Shown here piece after piece: positions 1 through 6,862 of a stretch of 7,646 bases of DNA. This stretch comes from Promethearchaeota archaeon (GTDB lineage Archaea; Asgardarchaeota; Lokiarchaeia; Sigyniarchaeales; SOKP01). The DNA lies in the NCBI GenBank assembly GCA_019057355.1, contig DXJM01000360.1, positions 1 to 7,646 of the forward strand. Direction: 5' to 3'. The notes under the pieces are model-generated. The model worked only from the letters and a program-made list of their open reading frames with translations, was not told where the DNA came from and made no database searches. Each line of letters starts with the position of its first letter. Position 1 is the first letter of the stretch. The translations under genes were made by a program, and so were the position numbers.

Positions 1-94
1 CAAAAAGATCTCTGTATTTCTGGAAAGCAGATTTTTCCTCATCCAGCAGCGCCTTGTGGACGCTCGCTTTTTCCTGTCCTTGAGTGTTTTCCAT
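1..94 (-). CDS. 5' fragment of a divergent gene, function unknown (runs off left edge)
   Basis: On the minus strand an ATG at 94-92 opens a frame that stays open for all 31 codons to the window edge. The product begins MENTQGQEKASVHKALLDEE and continues with a charged, probably helical stretch ending in KYRDLF. GAGGG directly abuts the ATG, which is too close for a normal SD, so the true start or its mode of initiation is uncertain. A weak minus-strand promoter (TTGTTC at 132-127, 17 bases, TAAACT at 109-104) could drive it with almost no leader. Its base composition (about 47% GC in the line covering 61-120) is close to that of cas6 and unlike cas8b-cas3, so it is probably a host gene. The short polar start vaguely recalls N-termini of some left-handed beta-helix acyltransferases, but this is too little sequence for a functional call. 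Confidence 0.45.
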   Translation of the reverse strand, partial: MENTQGQEKASVHKALLDEEKSAFQKYRDLF

Positions 95-142
95 CCCTCA
101 CATAGTTTACGCCAAATCTCTCCAGTGAACAAGTTAGAAAAT

Positions 143-171
143 TTGACATAGAACTTTCAATCTCATAAAAT
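143..171 (+). promoter_or_regulatory. Sigma70-type promoter for cas6 / the cas cassette
   Basis: A perfect -35 box TTGACA (143-148) is followed after exactly 17 bases by TAAAAT (166-171), which matches the -10 consensus at five of six positions. Transcription would start near 178, immediately before AAAGGGGG, leaving a leader of about 13 bases before the proposed cas6 start at 191. No operator palindrome is visible around it. It is the best promoter in the window by consensus match. Confidence 0.8.
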
Positions 172-178
172 AGCGCTT

Positions 179-186
179 AAAGGGGG
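179..186 (+). promoter_or_regulatory. Ribosome binding site deciding the cas6 start
   Basis: AAAGGGGG can pair with the 16S tail, with one G-U wobble in place of the A in GGAGG. It lies 4 bases before ATT at 191 and 22 bases before the first conventional start, TTG at 209. No other SD-like sequence lies in a usable position for the TTG, so the site argues for initiation at 191 (or less likely ATA at 197, 10 bases away). Confidence 0.6.
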
Positions 187-190
187 AAAA

Positions 191-940
191 ATTCGAATAC
201 GGATTGATTTGGAACCACTAAAAGGAGAAATCCTCTTACCTCTGCATTACAATTCCATTCTTCAAGGATTCATTTACAGGAATCTATCCCGGAGCCTGGC
301 TAAATTCCTTCATGATAAAGGTTCTACATTTGAAAAAAGGCATTTCAAGCTTTTCACTTTTTCAAGGCTGCTGGGCCGTTTCAGGAGAATGGAGAGAAAT
401 ATTTCTTTTTTCGGCCCTGTCTCTCTCTGGATAGCTTCTCCTTCAGTAAATATTCTGGAGTCCTTTGCCTCCCACCTGGTGAAGAAAGAGAAAATAAGAA
501 TGGGGGACTCTTACCTCAGACCCGTCGGGGTGGAAGTCTCAATCAGCGAGAAAATGAAATCTCCCCTGATAATAAAAGCGCTTTCTCCTATCACGGTTTA
601 CAGCACTCTTCAATCTGGAAACGGAAAGAAAAAGACTTATTATTATTCTCCGTTTGAGGACGACTTCTCAAAACTGATTCGAGAGAATGTTATAAAAAAA
701 TATATCATTCTGAACGAAGAAAATACCAGGGCGAAGGAAGCAGAATTTTCTATCAAACCGGTTAAAGTCTCCAAGCGCAACGAGCATATCGTTCTATTCA
801 AAGGCACGGTCATCAAGGCTTGGTCCGGCATCTATCAACTGGATGGTTCTTCTGAACTTCTCCAGATTGCCTTCGATACTGGCCTGGGCTCCAAGAACAG
901 CCAGGGCTTCGGAATGATTGAAAAATATTGCCCCACGTAG
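191..940 (+). CDS. cas6: Cas6 CRISPR repeat endoribonuclease (probable ATT start)
   Basis: Cas6 cuts the repeat in precursor CRISPR RNA without metal and gives mature crRNAs, often staying on the 3' hairpin. With an ATT start the product has 249 residues and begins (M)RIRIDLEPLKGEILLPLHYN, the usual Cas6 opening: first beta strand, then PLHYN..LQGFIY. The conventional TTG at 209 would remove RIRID and has no SD. By recalled comparison with Pyrococcus furiosus Cas6 (catalytic Tyr31, His46, Lys52), the candidate catalytic residues are Tyr29 in FIYRNL, His41 in FLHDKG and Lys53 in FKLFTFS. The C-terminal glycine-rich loop GLGSKNSQGFG (residues 231-241) is intact and diagnostic of the RAMP fold. 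The gene appears complete. It is markedly richer in GC than the cas genes after it and is separated from them by 87 bases, so it may belong to a different transcription unit or have a different origin. The family call is near certain; only the start is open. Confidence 0.93.
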   Translation: MRIRIDLEPLKGEILLPLHYNSILQGFIYRNLSRSLAKFLHDKGSTFEKRHFKLFTFSRLLGRFRRMERNISFFGPVSLWIASPSVNILESFASHLVKKEKIRMGDSYLRPVGVEVSISEKMKSPLIIKALSPITVYSTLQSGNGKKKTYYYSPFEDDFSKLIRENVIKKYIILNEENTRAKEAEFSIKPVKVSKRNEHIVLFKGTVIKAWSGIYQLDGSSELLQIAFDTGLGSKNSQGFGMIEKYCPT

Positions 941-950
941 ATGAGGTAAA

Positions 951-959
951 TGCTATAAT
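951..959 (+). promoter_or_regulatory. Extended -10 promoter ahead of cas8b
   Basis: TGCTATAAT is a perfect extended -10 element (TG-N-TATAAT) lying just after the cas6 stop. No good -35 is correctly spaced: TTGCCC at 928-933 is 20 bases upstream. Extended -10 promoters do not need a good -35. Transcription would start near 966, giving a leader of about 60 bases before cas8b. This would let cas8b-cas7-cas5-cas3 be transcribed independently of cas6. In AT-rich sequence a TATAAT can occur by chance, but the TG extension and intergenic position favour a real site. Confidence 0.5.
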
Positions 960-1027
960 CAATAATAGAATTTTCTAAAAGAAAAAAATAATATCATTCT
1001 TATCAAGGAGATCTAAAGAGGCTGGAA

Positions 1028-2833
1028 GTGATAGAAACTCTTCGCGATATTGGAAGATTCTCATTACACGAAAAAGGCTTATCTCCCAATGAGCCTTTGG
1101 CAATATTGCTGGAAAATCCAGGAATAAAAGAAAATTATGAATATTCATTATTTATCAATTTTAAAACAATAAATGGAGATTTCAAGTTTAATTCTCTAGA
1201 TAGGGAACCTATCGATAAACACAATTATCATAAATATCTATATAAACGGAAAGGTGCTGCAGGAGCAAATTACACTCCTGGTGCATTTGTGGCTAGCAAA
1301 GGAATCGAGGGAACTTTTGCTACTCGAATTCTAGGATGGGCAAAAAGTAACAAGAATCAGACAGGGATAGTTGGTAAATTATCAAACGCAATAGAAAAGA
1401 ATTTTGATCAGATCATAGCTGAATTGACTGAAAGAGCTAAATCTGAAGATTTATCTAACCTTTTTCTCACAATAAAAATTGACGACAAATTTTTGGCCGA
1501 ATTTGATGAATTTAAAGAATATTTCTTAAAAACATATTTAGCAAAAAAAGCAGGAATATCTTCAGAAAATGGATATTGCAGTGTTTGTGGAAAACAAGGA
1601 TTTGTAATGGGTGATGAAAAACCATGGACATTCTATAGCCTAGATAAGCCTGGTTTTATTGCATCAGGCTTTGATAAAAAATATGGCTGGAGAAACTTTC
1701 CGATTTGTACAAAATGTAGTCTCCTGGTAACTGAAGGTAAACATTACGTAGAAGATGAAGGAAATTTATCATTTCGATTTGCCGGTATTCAGTATTTTTT
1801 ATTGCCTAAAACGATTTTAGGGAAACAGGAAGCTCTGTTTGAAATCCTCTGGCTGATGCAGCAGATTAGAAAGAGAAAAATAAATATTTCAGATTTTCAG
1901 CAACTATCTGACGACGAGGATATAATTTTACAAATTTCCTCTGAACAAAAGGACATCATCAATTACAACTTTTTATTTTATAAAAGCACTAAGGCCAAAT
2001 TTTCAATTCTTCTTTATTTACAAGATGTGTTGCCTTCTACAATAAAAAGATTATTTAAAGCTAAGCAAAGAGTAGAAAAAATATCCCTTTTTAATAATGC
2101 ATACACAGATAAGGGTGAATCAAAAAATATCATTTTTACATTTGCTAATCTAAAAAGATTTGTTAAAGACTTAAAACCGTTTTTAAATCTCGTTGAGAAA
2201 ATGTTCAAGGATAGGCCTATCAGCTATTATTTTCTCATGGAACACATTATCAAACTATTAAGGAATTCTTTTGTGAATGGATTTTATACCAAACCTGATA
2301 CCTTAAGAGCTTGGCAAATTCTAATATTAATTAATGCCTTAAATTTATTTAAGGACAAAATTTCAGGAGGTTTCCCCATGGGTAACGATCTTATAATTAA
2401 TGAAGTTAAGAAAAAGGTTGATAGTTTTTTTTCCCAGTTTTCAGAATCATTTGATACTGCTGAAAAAAGAGCAATTTTTCTAATTGGTGTTCTCACAGAT
2501 TATTTATTAAAAATTCAGAGAATTGATCGTAATAGCAACCCGTTTATGAAACAATTAAAAGGATTAAAAATGGGTGCTAAGGATGTAATTGACCTATTTC
2601 CAAAAATACAAAATAAGTTGGAGGAATATGGAAAAAATTACTACCGGCAATTAGAAGAAATTATAGCAGAATATTTTGTAAAAGCTGGTAATAATTGGAA
2701 AATTTCTGAGAGTGAAATCAATTTTTATTTTTTACTGGGGATGGACCTGTCTAATGCAAAAACAGAATCAGGGGAATCCACTTTTAAAACAAAATCTGAA
2801 GAAACAATAGAAAAGGAATCAATCGAACAATAA
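1028..2833 (+). CDS. cas8b: Cas8b large subunit of type I-B Cascade (TM1802/Csh1-like)
   Basis: Cas8b is the large subunit of the I-B surveillance complex; it recognises the PAM and helps recruit Cas3. The 601-residue product starts MIETLRDIGRFSLHEKG, a typical opening for this family. It has a zinc-ribbon-like pair of CxxC motifs, C184/C187 and C227/C230, separated by 39 residues, as in TM1802/Csh1 proteins. The C-terminal third is predicted mostly helical, with RAIFLIGVLTDYLLKIQR and the KGLKMG region. It ends in a polar tail (about 576-601) rich in Glu, Ser, Thr and Lys. The start is GTG, with AAGAGG (1016-1021) 6 bases upstream. A stronger AAGGAG at 1005-1010 has no in-frame start codon at a good distance. 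An internal SD and ATG at codon 451 probably yield Cas11b from the same gene. Cas8 proteins are fast-evolving, so the subtype assignment rests also on the Csh2-like Cas7 next door. Base composition is very AT-rich. Confidence 0.9.
   Translation: MIETLRDIGRFSLHEKGLSPNEPLAILLENPGIKENYEYSLFINFKTINGDFKFNSLDREPIDKHNYHKYLYKRKGAAGANYTPGAFVASKGIEGTFATRILGWAKSNKNQTGIVGKLSNAIEKNFDQIIAELTERAKSEDLSNLFLTIKIDDKFLAEFDEFKEYFLKTYLAKKAGISSENGYCSVCGKQGFVMGDEKPWTFYSLDKPGFIASGFDKKYGWRNFPICTKCSLLVTEGKHYVEDEGNLSFRFAGIQYFLLPKTILGKQEALFEILWLMQQIRKRKINISDFQQLSDDEDIILQISSEQKDIINYNFLFYKSTKAKFSILLYLQDVLPSTIKRLFKAKQRVEKISLFNNAYTDKGESKNIIFTFANLKRFVKDLKPFLNLVEKMFKDRPISYYFLMEHIIKLLRNSFVNGFYTKPDTLRAWQILILINALNLFKDKISGGFPMGNDLIINEVKKKVDSFFSQFSESFDTAEKRAIFLIGVLTDYLLKIQRIDRNSNPFMKQLKGLKMGAKDVIDLFPKIQNKLEEYGKNYYRQLEEIIAEYFVKAGNNWKISESEINFYFLLGMDLSNAKTESGESTFKTKSEETIEKESIEQ
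2365..2370 (+). promoter_or_regulatory. Internal ribosome binding site inside cas8b
   Basis: A perfect AGGAGG sits inside the cas8b reading frame, overlapping the codons for Ser-Gly-Gly, 7 bases before an in-frame ATG at 2378. It is as strong as the SD of cas7 and stronger than the one used by cas8b itself. This position and spacing is what internal initiation of a C-terminal small subunit requires. Confidence 0.75.
2378..2833 (+). CDS. cas11b: Cas11b small subunit, made by internal initiation within cas8b
   Basis: Seen: an ATG in frame with cas8b (codon 451) preceded by AGGAGG at optimal distance. It would give a separate 151-residue protein starting MGNDLIINEVKKKV and sharing the cas8b stop. 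The segment is predicted to be almost entirely helical, as expected for the small subunit. Known: in several type I subtypes, including I-B, I-C and I-D, Cas11 is translated from an internal start within the large-subunit gene and lines the belly of Cascade, stabilising the Cas7 filament and the non-target strand. Inferred: this gene does the same, which would explain why no separate cas11 gene is present between cas8b and cas3. The upstream codons encode ISGGFP; if the glycines are needed for the protein, part of the SD could be coincidental. The start and frame are exact; expression is not shown. Confidence 0.72.
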   Translation: MGNDLIINEVKKKVDSFFSQFSESFDTAEKRAIFLIGVLTDYLLKIQRIDRNSNPFMKQLKGLKMGAKDVIDLFPKIQNKLEEYGKNYYRQLEEIIAEYFVKAGNNWKISESEINFYFLLGMDLSNAKTESGESTFKTKSEETIEKESIEQ

Positions 2834-2839
2834 GGAGGA
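2832..2839 (+). promoter_or_regulatory. Strong ribosome binding site of cas7, overlapping the cas8b stop
   Basis: AAGGAGGA begins within the TAA stop of cas8b and lies 6 bases before the cas7 ATG. It is the longest 16S-complementary site in the window. It fits high translation of Cas7, which is needed in several copies per complex, and also couples cas7 translation to termination of cas8b and Cas11b. Confidence 0.8.
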
Positions 2840-2845
2840 ATCAAA

Positions 2846-3745
2846 ATGAACGATTTTTTAAAAAACCGACATGAGATTTTATTTTTATATGATGTAAAAG
2901 ATGCAAATCCCAACGGAGACCCAATTGATGAAAACAAACCACGAATCGATGAAGAAACAGGAATAAATATCGTAACAGATGTACGTTTAAAAAGGACCAT
3001 AAGAGATTACCTCAAAGATTATAAAAACCAAGAAGTTTTTGTTAGAGAAATACGCAAAGAAGATGGCAACTTGAAAACCAAAGAAGACAGATTAGATGAT
3101 TTGACAATCACATCAGCTCATGACTTAATCAAAAAATGTATTGATATTCGATTGTTCGGAGCAACGGCAGCTATTAAAAATAAGACTATAACATTGACAG
3201 GTCCAGTACAGTTTAAGTTTGGGCGATCATTACATCGAGTGGTTTTAAATTTTGTGAAAGGGACAACTGTTATGCCTTCAAAAGAGGCAAGACGTCAAGG
3301 AACTTTTACTGAGGCTTATATGCTACCATACTCTCTTATTGTTTTCTCAGGAATTGCCAATGAAAATTCTGCACAAGATACTAAAATGACTGTTAAAGAT
3401 TTAGATTTGATGATGGAAGCAATTTGGAATGGTACAAAAAATTTAATTTCTCGAAGCAAATTCGGTCAGATGCCCCGATTTTTATTGGACATAAAATACA
3501 AAGATCAAAATTATCATATCGGAGATTTAGATAAATTAATAAAACTTGAAACTGACATTGAGCACGAAGCTATTCGAGATGTTACTGATTATGAGTTAAG
3601 TATTAATATGCTAATTGAAAAATTTAATTCTGAAAAAGAAAAAATCGATTCAATTAGATGGAAAATTGATGACCGAATTCAAACAAATCCAAGAGTGTCA
3701 GCAGACTTGTTTAGTTCAATTAATCACTTTCAGTTCAATTTTTAA
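2846..3745 (+). CDS. cas7: Cas7 backbone subunit of type I-B Cascade (Csh2 family)
   Basis: Cas7 polymerises along the crRNA spacer and forms the filament that presents it for base pairing with target DNA. The 299-residue product has the usual length for Csh2 proteins. It shows the family signature near the N-terminus: a beta strand EILFLYDVKDA, then NPNGDP (residues 21-26), KPRID, and TDVRLKR (44-50), followed by the RRM-like core. It also has the FGRSLHRV segment in the middle and a lysine/glutamate-rich region before the C-terminus. It starts 12 bases after cas8b with a near-perfect SD. No catalytic activity is expected. The Csh2-type sequence is the main support for subtype I-B over other type I systems. 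It is intact and as AT-rich as its neighbours. Confidence 0.95.
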   Translation: MNDFLKNRHEILFLYDVKDANPNGDPIDENKPRIDEETGINIVTDVRLKRTIRDYLKDYKNQEVFVREIRKEDGNLKTKEDRLDDLTITSAHDLIKKCIDIRLFGATAAIKNKTITLTGPVQFKFGRSLHRVVLNFVKGTTVMPSKEARRQGTFTEAYMLPYSLIVFSGIANENSAQDTKMTVKDLDLMMEAIWNGTKNLISRSKFGQMPRFLLDIKYKDQNYHIGDLDKLIKLETDIEHEAIRDVTDYELSINMLIEKFNSEKEKIDSIRWKIDDRIQTNPRVSADLFSSINHFQFNF

Positions 3746-3753
3746 CGCTAAAA

Positions 3754-4491
3754 ATGAAAATCCTGATATTAGATATTTGGGGAGACTGGGCACATTTTAA
3801 AAAGTTTTTTACAACAGCGTCTCCACTTACGTTCCATATTCCACCAATAACAACAATCAGGGGAATTTTAGGGGCGTTCTTAGGATTTTCTAAAGAAAAA
3901 GAATCAGAAGATTATTATTTGAGGCATTTAGAAGGATTGTGCTGCGGTATAAAAATTATCAAGCCAATAAAAACCTTACGAATGGGCTATAATTGGATCG
4001 AAACCAAAAAAGCCAAGTTCTTTGCTCGAATTCCTTCAGAAAAAGGTAGATATCAAACAGTTATTGAAACTCTTCGTGATCCTCATTATCGATTCTACAT
4101 TGCATGCCCGGAAAAAGAAAATCTTATTGCCAGATTAATTGAATTAGTTAAAAATCACAAATCGATTTATACCCCTTATTTAGGTATTTCTGAACATATA
4201 GCAAATTTCAAATTTGTTACTGAGGGATTTGCTTCACAAAAATCGGGGACTGATTATCTCGAATTGGATTCAATCGTTTCGCTTGAAAATATATCACATA
4301 ACAACTCCCCAGAGATTCAATTAGAAGAAGGGAAGCAATATCAACGCGATCGCATTCCAGTAGAAATGAATCTTGAACGTGTGGTCACAAAATTCAAACC
4401 TGTTATTTATGAAGTTAACGGGCAAACAATTTTAGTCAAACCAAAAAAATATTGGGCTTTAGATAGTGGTGAAAACATCGAATTTTTCTAA
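3754..4491 (+). CDS. cas5: Cas5 subunit of type I-B Cascade
   Basis: Cas5 caps the 5' handle of the crRNA and contacts Cas8 and the first Cas7. The 245-residue product begins MKILILDIWGDWAHFKKFFT, a typical I-B Cas5 opening with the first RAMP strand, followed by SPLTFHIPPITTIRGILGAFLGF (residues 23-45). That stretch is the conserved proline and glycine-rich segment of the family. I see no reason to expect nuclease activity, since a separate cas6 is present. The ATG lies 8 bases after the cas7 stop, and the sequence between them (CGCTAAAA) has no SD, so translation probably depends on ribosomes finishing cas7. Its 3' end overlaps the proposed start of cas3. The gene is complete with no frame damage. 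Confidence 0.93.
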   Translation: MKILILDIWGDWAHFKKFFTTASPLTFHIPPITTIRGILGAFLGFSKEKESEDYYLRHLEGLCCGIKIIKPIKTLRMGYNWIETKKAKFFARIPSEKGRYQTVIETLRDPHYRFYIACPEKENLIARLIELVKNHKSIYTPYLGISEHIANFKFVTEGFASQKSGTDYLELDSIVSLENISHNNSPEIQLEEGKQYQRDRIPVEMNLERVVTKFKPVIYEVNGQTILVKPKKYWALDSGENIEFF

Positions 4492-6808
4492 AGACGATTT
4501 GCTTTCTCATCCTGATATTCTTTGGGAAAGACATGTAGAGGGAGTTGTTACCAATACGGTCAAATTTGTCCAGGAATTGCCAGATAGCATTAATCAACTT
4601 ATCGATAAAAACACACTCCTTGATATTGCTGTAACTTGCGCTCTATTACATGATTTAGGCAAATTAACTTTTTTCTTTCAGGATTACATTAGATCCCCTG
4701 AAAAAGGCAAATCCGAATTGAGTCAACATGCTTTGCTATCTGCCCTTTTGACATATTGGACAGTAAATAAAAAGGTCAGCGAAATTGCCCCAGAAGATCC
4801 AAAGTTTGATATTCTTCCATTTATTGCTTATATGGTGGTTCGATCTCATCATGGAAATTTGGATCATTTCTTTAAATTAAAAGCACTTTCACCCAACCAG
4901 TGTGATTTAGTAAAAAAGCAGTGGGATTCAATAAATAAAGAAAAATTGCAATCTTTTTGGAATCTTCACGAACTTTCTATCCCCTTGGAACAAATATCCA
5001 AATTAATAAATGAATTGCCAAATAGTTTTAAACCGGGTCGAAAATTATTGAAATATTTAAGTATAAAAAAAGATCTTGATGCATATTTCCTTTCTAATCT
5101 CTTATATTCAATATTACTAGACGCAGATAAAAGTGCTGTCGGATTGGATGCGCTACTTGATCAAATAAAAAAATTGTCACCAACAATCATAGATGAATAT
5201 AGAAAAAAAAGGGGTTGGAATTCTGCTTCATCAGAATTTGATCAATTGAGAAATCAGGCTTATTACGATGCAATAAAAAATATCAATATCAACGGTGGCC
5301 AACAGATATTCGCTCTCTCCCTGCCTACTGGATTCGGTAAAACCTATACAGCATTATCCATTGCACTAAAATTGCTAAATTCAAGAAATTTAAATCGTAT
5401 TATTTACTGTTTACCTTTTACTTCAATCATTGATCAAAATTTCGAGGAAATTAAAAATGCGATAGAATCAACAAGAGGTAAAAATATTGATACAAGCATT
5501 CTGTTGAAACACCACTACTTGAGTGATATATTTTTTCGAACAGAAAAACAAGAGTATGATCCCCTCTCCTCTCAATTACTCATGGAAGGATGGAACAGCT
5601 TAATTGTCGTGACTACATTCGTTCAATTTTTTCATACTCTTATAGGTTATAGAAATCGTACATTAAAAAAATTTCATCGAATGGCAAATAGCATCATCAT
5701 TTTAGATGAAATTCAAGCCATTCCATTCAAATATTGGAAATTATTTAATGAAGTTATTCAATCATTTTCAAAATATTTTAACACTTACTTTCTGCTGGTT
5801 ACAGCTACCCAACCTTCAATTTTTCCTAGCAAGGAAAAAAAAGATTTAGTTAAAATTGATCATTATTTTCCTAAAGTTGATAGAGTTAATCTATATCTAT
5901 CGGAAGAATTTAGAGATCTAGAGAAATATAAAAAATTCATTCTTTCCCATGCCAAGGGAAAAAAACGCATAATTGTTGTCTTCAATACAATTAAAAGCGC
6001 GCAAAATTTTTACCAGAAGATTCGAAACGAGTTTGATAATCTGTATTTTTTATCTTCCCATGTAGTACCTAAAAAAAGACTTCAAATTTTAAAAGAAATA
6101 AATCAAGAATCATCCTTTTTTTTAGTGACTACTCAAGTCATCGAGGCGGGTGTCAATCTAGATGCTGAAATCATTTTCCGAGATTTTGCTCCACTAGATT
6201 GTATAAATCAAATTGCAGGCCGATGTAATCGCTTTTCCCAACAATCTAAGGGAGAGGTTTATATTGCTAATTTAGTAGATGAAAATACAAACCGTTTTTT
6301 TGCAAATTATGTTTATGATTCCTCCCTTCTTGACTTAACACATAAAATATTGAATAAACAAATGATTCCGGAAAGCGAAATGCTGTCTCTATGTCAACAT
6401 TATTTTGAAAAAATATCATGTTTTCCTCAAAACGAATCAGAAATTCTTGTCGAGTCCTTGCACTATCTTCGATATGATAACGATGACCGCGCTATTTCTA
6501 CCTTTCAATTGATCGAACAAAATTATGAAAAGTTCGATGTTTTTATAGAATTAAATGAACAGGCAAAATCCATTTGGAATGAATATCTTCAACTAAAGGA
6601 AATTAGAGACTTTTGGAAAAGACATGCTAAATATTTGTCTCTAAAAAACAGATTTCAAAATTATATCGTCAGCGTAAGTAAAAAGAATCTCGAAAAGAAT
6701 CCGCCCCCTATCGTCGAAGATATTTATTATGTGCCATTTTCTCAACTAGAAGAATATTATGATCCTGAAATCGGTTATAAAACAACTCATTCGATAGCTA
6801 TTTGGTGA
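4466..6808 (+). CDS. cas3: Cas3 nuclease-helicase (HD domain fused to DEAD-like helicase)
   Basis: Cas3 is recruited to the R-loop formed by Cascade, nicks the displaced strand and degrades DNA while translocating with ATP. The N-terminal HD nuclease has the metal ligands H23, H62-D63 with K66 (LLHDLGK), H88 and the pair H128-H129 (RSHHG). The helicase has Walker A LPTGFGKT (286-293), motif II DEIQ (414-417), motif III TATQP (446-450), motif V within VTTQVIEAGVNLD (554-566) and motif VI QIAGRCNR (582-589). All key residues are present, so the enzyme looks active. At 780 residues it is a normal length for fused I-B Cas3. The start is uncertain: GTG at 4466 (overlapping cas5 by 26 bases) or the next codon GTG at 4469, or TTG at 4499 just after the cas5 stop at 4491. 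None has a good SD. All keep H23. Confidence 0.96.
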   Translation: MVKTSNFSKDDLLSHPDILWERHVEGVVTNTVKFVQELPDSINQLIDKNTLLDIAVTCALLHDLGKLTFFFQDYIRSPEKGKSELSQHALLSALLTYWTVNKKVSEIAPEDPKFDILPFIAYMVVRSHHGNLDHFFKLKALSPNQCDLVKKQWDSINKEKLQSFWNLHELSIPLEQISKLINELPNSFKPGRKLLKYLSIKKDLDAYFLSNLLYSILLDADKSAVGLDALLDQIKKLSPTIIDEYRKKRGWNSASSEFDQLRNQAYYDAIKNININGGQQIFALSLPTGFGKTYTALSIALKLLNSRNLNRIIYCLPFTSIIDQNFEEIKNAIESTRGKNIDTSILLKHHYLSDIFFRTEKQEYDPLSSQLLMEGWNSLIVVTTFVQFFHTLIGYRNRTLKKFHRMANSIIILDEIQAIPFKYWKLFNEVIQSFSKYFNTYFLLVTATQPSIFPSKEKKDLVKIDHYFPKVDRVNLYLSEEFRDLEKYKKFILSHAKGKKRIIVVFNTIKSAQNFYQKIRNEFDNLYFLSSHVVPKKRLQILKEINQESSFFLVTTQVIEAGVNLDAEIIFRDFAPLDCINQIAGRCNRFSQQSKGEVYIANLVDENTNRFFANYVYDSSLLDLTHKILNKQMIPESEMLSLCQHYFEKISCFPQNESEILVESLHYLRYDNDDRAISTFQLIEQNYEKFDVFIELNEQAKSIWNEYLQLKEIRDFWKRHAKYLSLKNRFQNYIVSVSKKNLEKNPPPIVEDIYYVPFSQLEEYYDPEIGYKTTHSIAIW

Positions 6809-6828
6809 TAATTCGATTATTTCGCAAG

Positions 6829-6856
6829 TTGACTTTCAATATTCTCGGACTAAAAT
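6829..6856 (+). promoter_or_regulatory. Sigma70-type promoter for the downstream ATPase gene
   Basis: TTGACT (6829-6834, five of six consensus) is followed after 16 bases by TAAAAT (6851-6856, five of six). Transcription would start around 6862-6864, which coincides with the ATG at 6863, implying a leaderless or near-leaderless message. The 54-base gap between cas3 and this gene (6809-6862) shows no hairpin or terminator, so read-through from cas3 is also possible. Confidence 0.65.
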
Positions 6857-6862
6857 AGTAAT

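Noticed and set aside
971..985. Inverted repeat TTTTCT-AAA-AGAAAA between cas6 and cas8b
   Set aside because: Only six A/T-rich base pairs with a 3-base loop and no GC stem; too weak for a terminator.
2570..2833. A second possible internal start in cas8b, ATG at 2570 after AAAAGGA
   Set aside because: The SD is weaker than at 2365, the Met sits in the conserved-looking KGLKMG stretch, and the product (87 residues) would be short for a small subunit.
2014..3000. Minus-strand open frames of 62 to 91 codons opposite cas6, cas8b and cas7
   Set aside because: They lie wholly opposite well-supported genes, have no SD or family-like sequence, and are antisense shadows.
3615..3800. Plus-strand 61-codon frame spanning the cas7-cas5 junction
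   Set aside because: It is out of frame with both genes, lysine-rich through base composition only, and has no recognisable product.
4062..4072. ATTGAAAC-like motif resembling the 3' end of many CRISPR repeats
   Set aside because: It lies inside cas5, encodes conserved-looking protein, and is not repeated at regular spacing. No array exists in the window.
1032..4080. Near-identical 15-base matches GAAACTCTTCGCGAT (cas8b start) and GAAACTCTTCGTGAT (cas5)
   Set aside because: Both encode ETLRD in unrelated proteins, with no similarity beyond the match; most likely coincidence.
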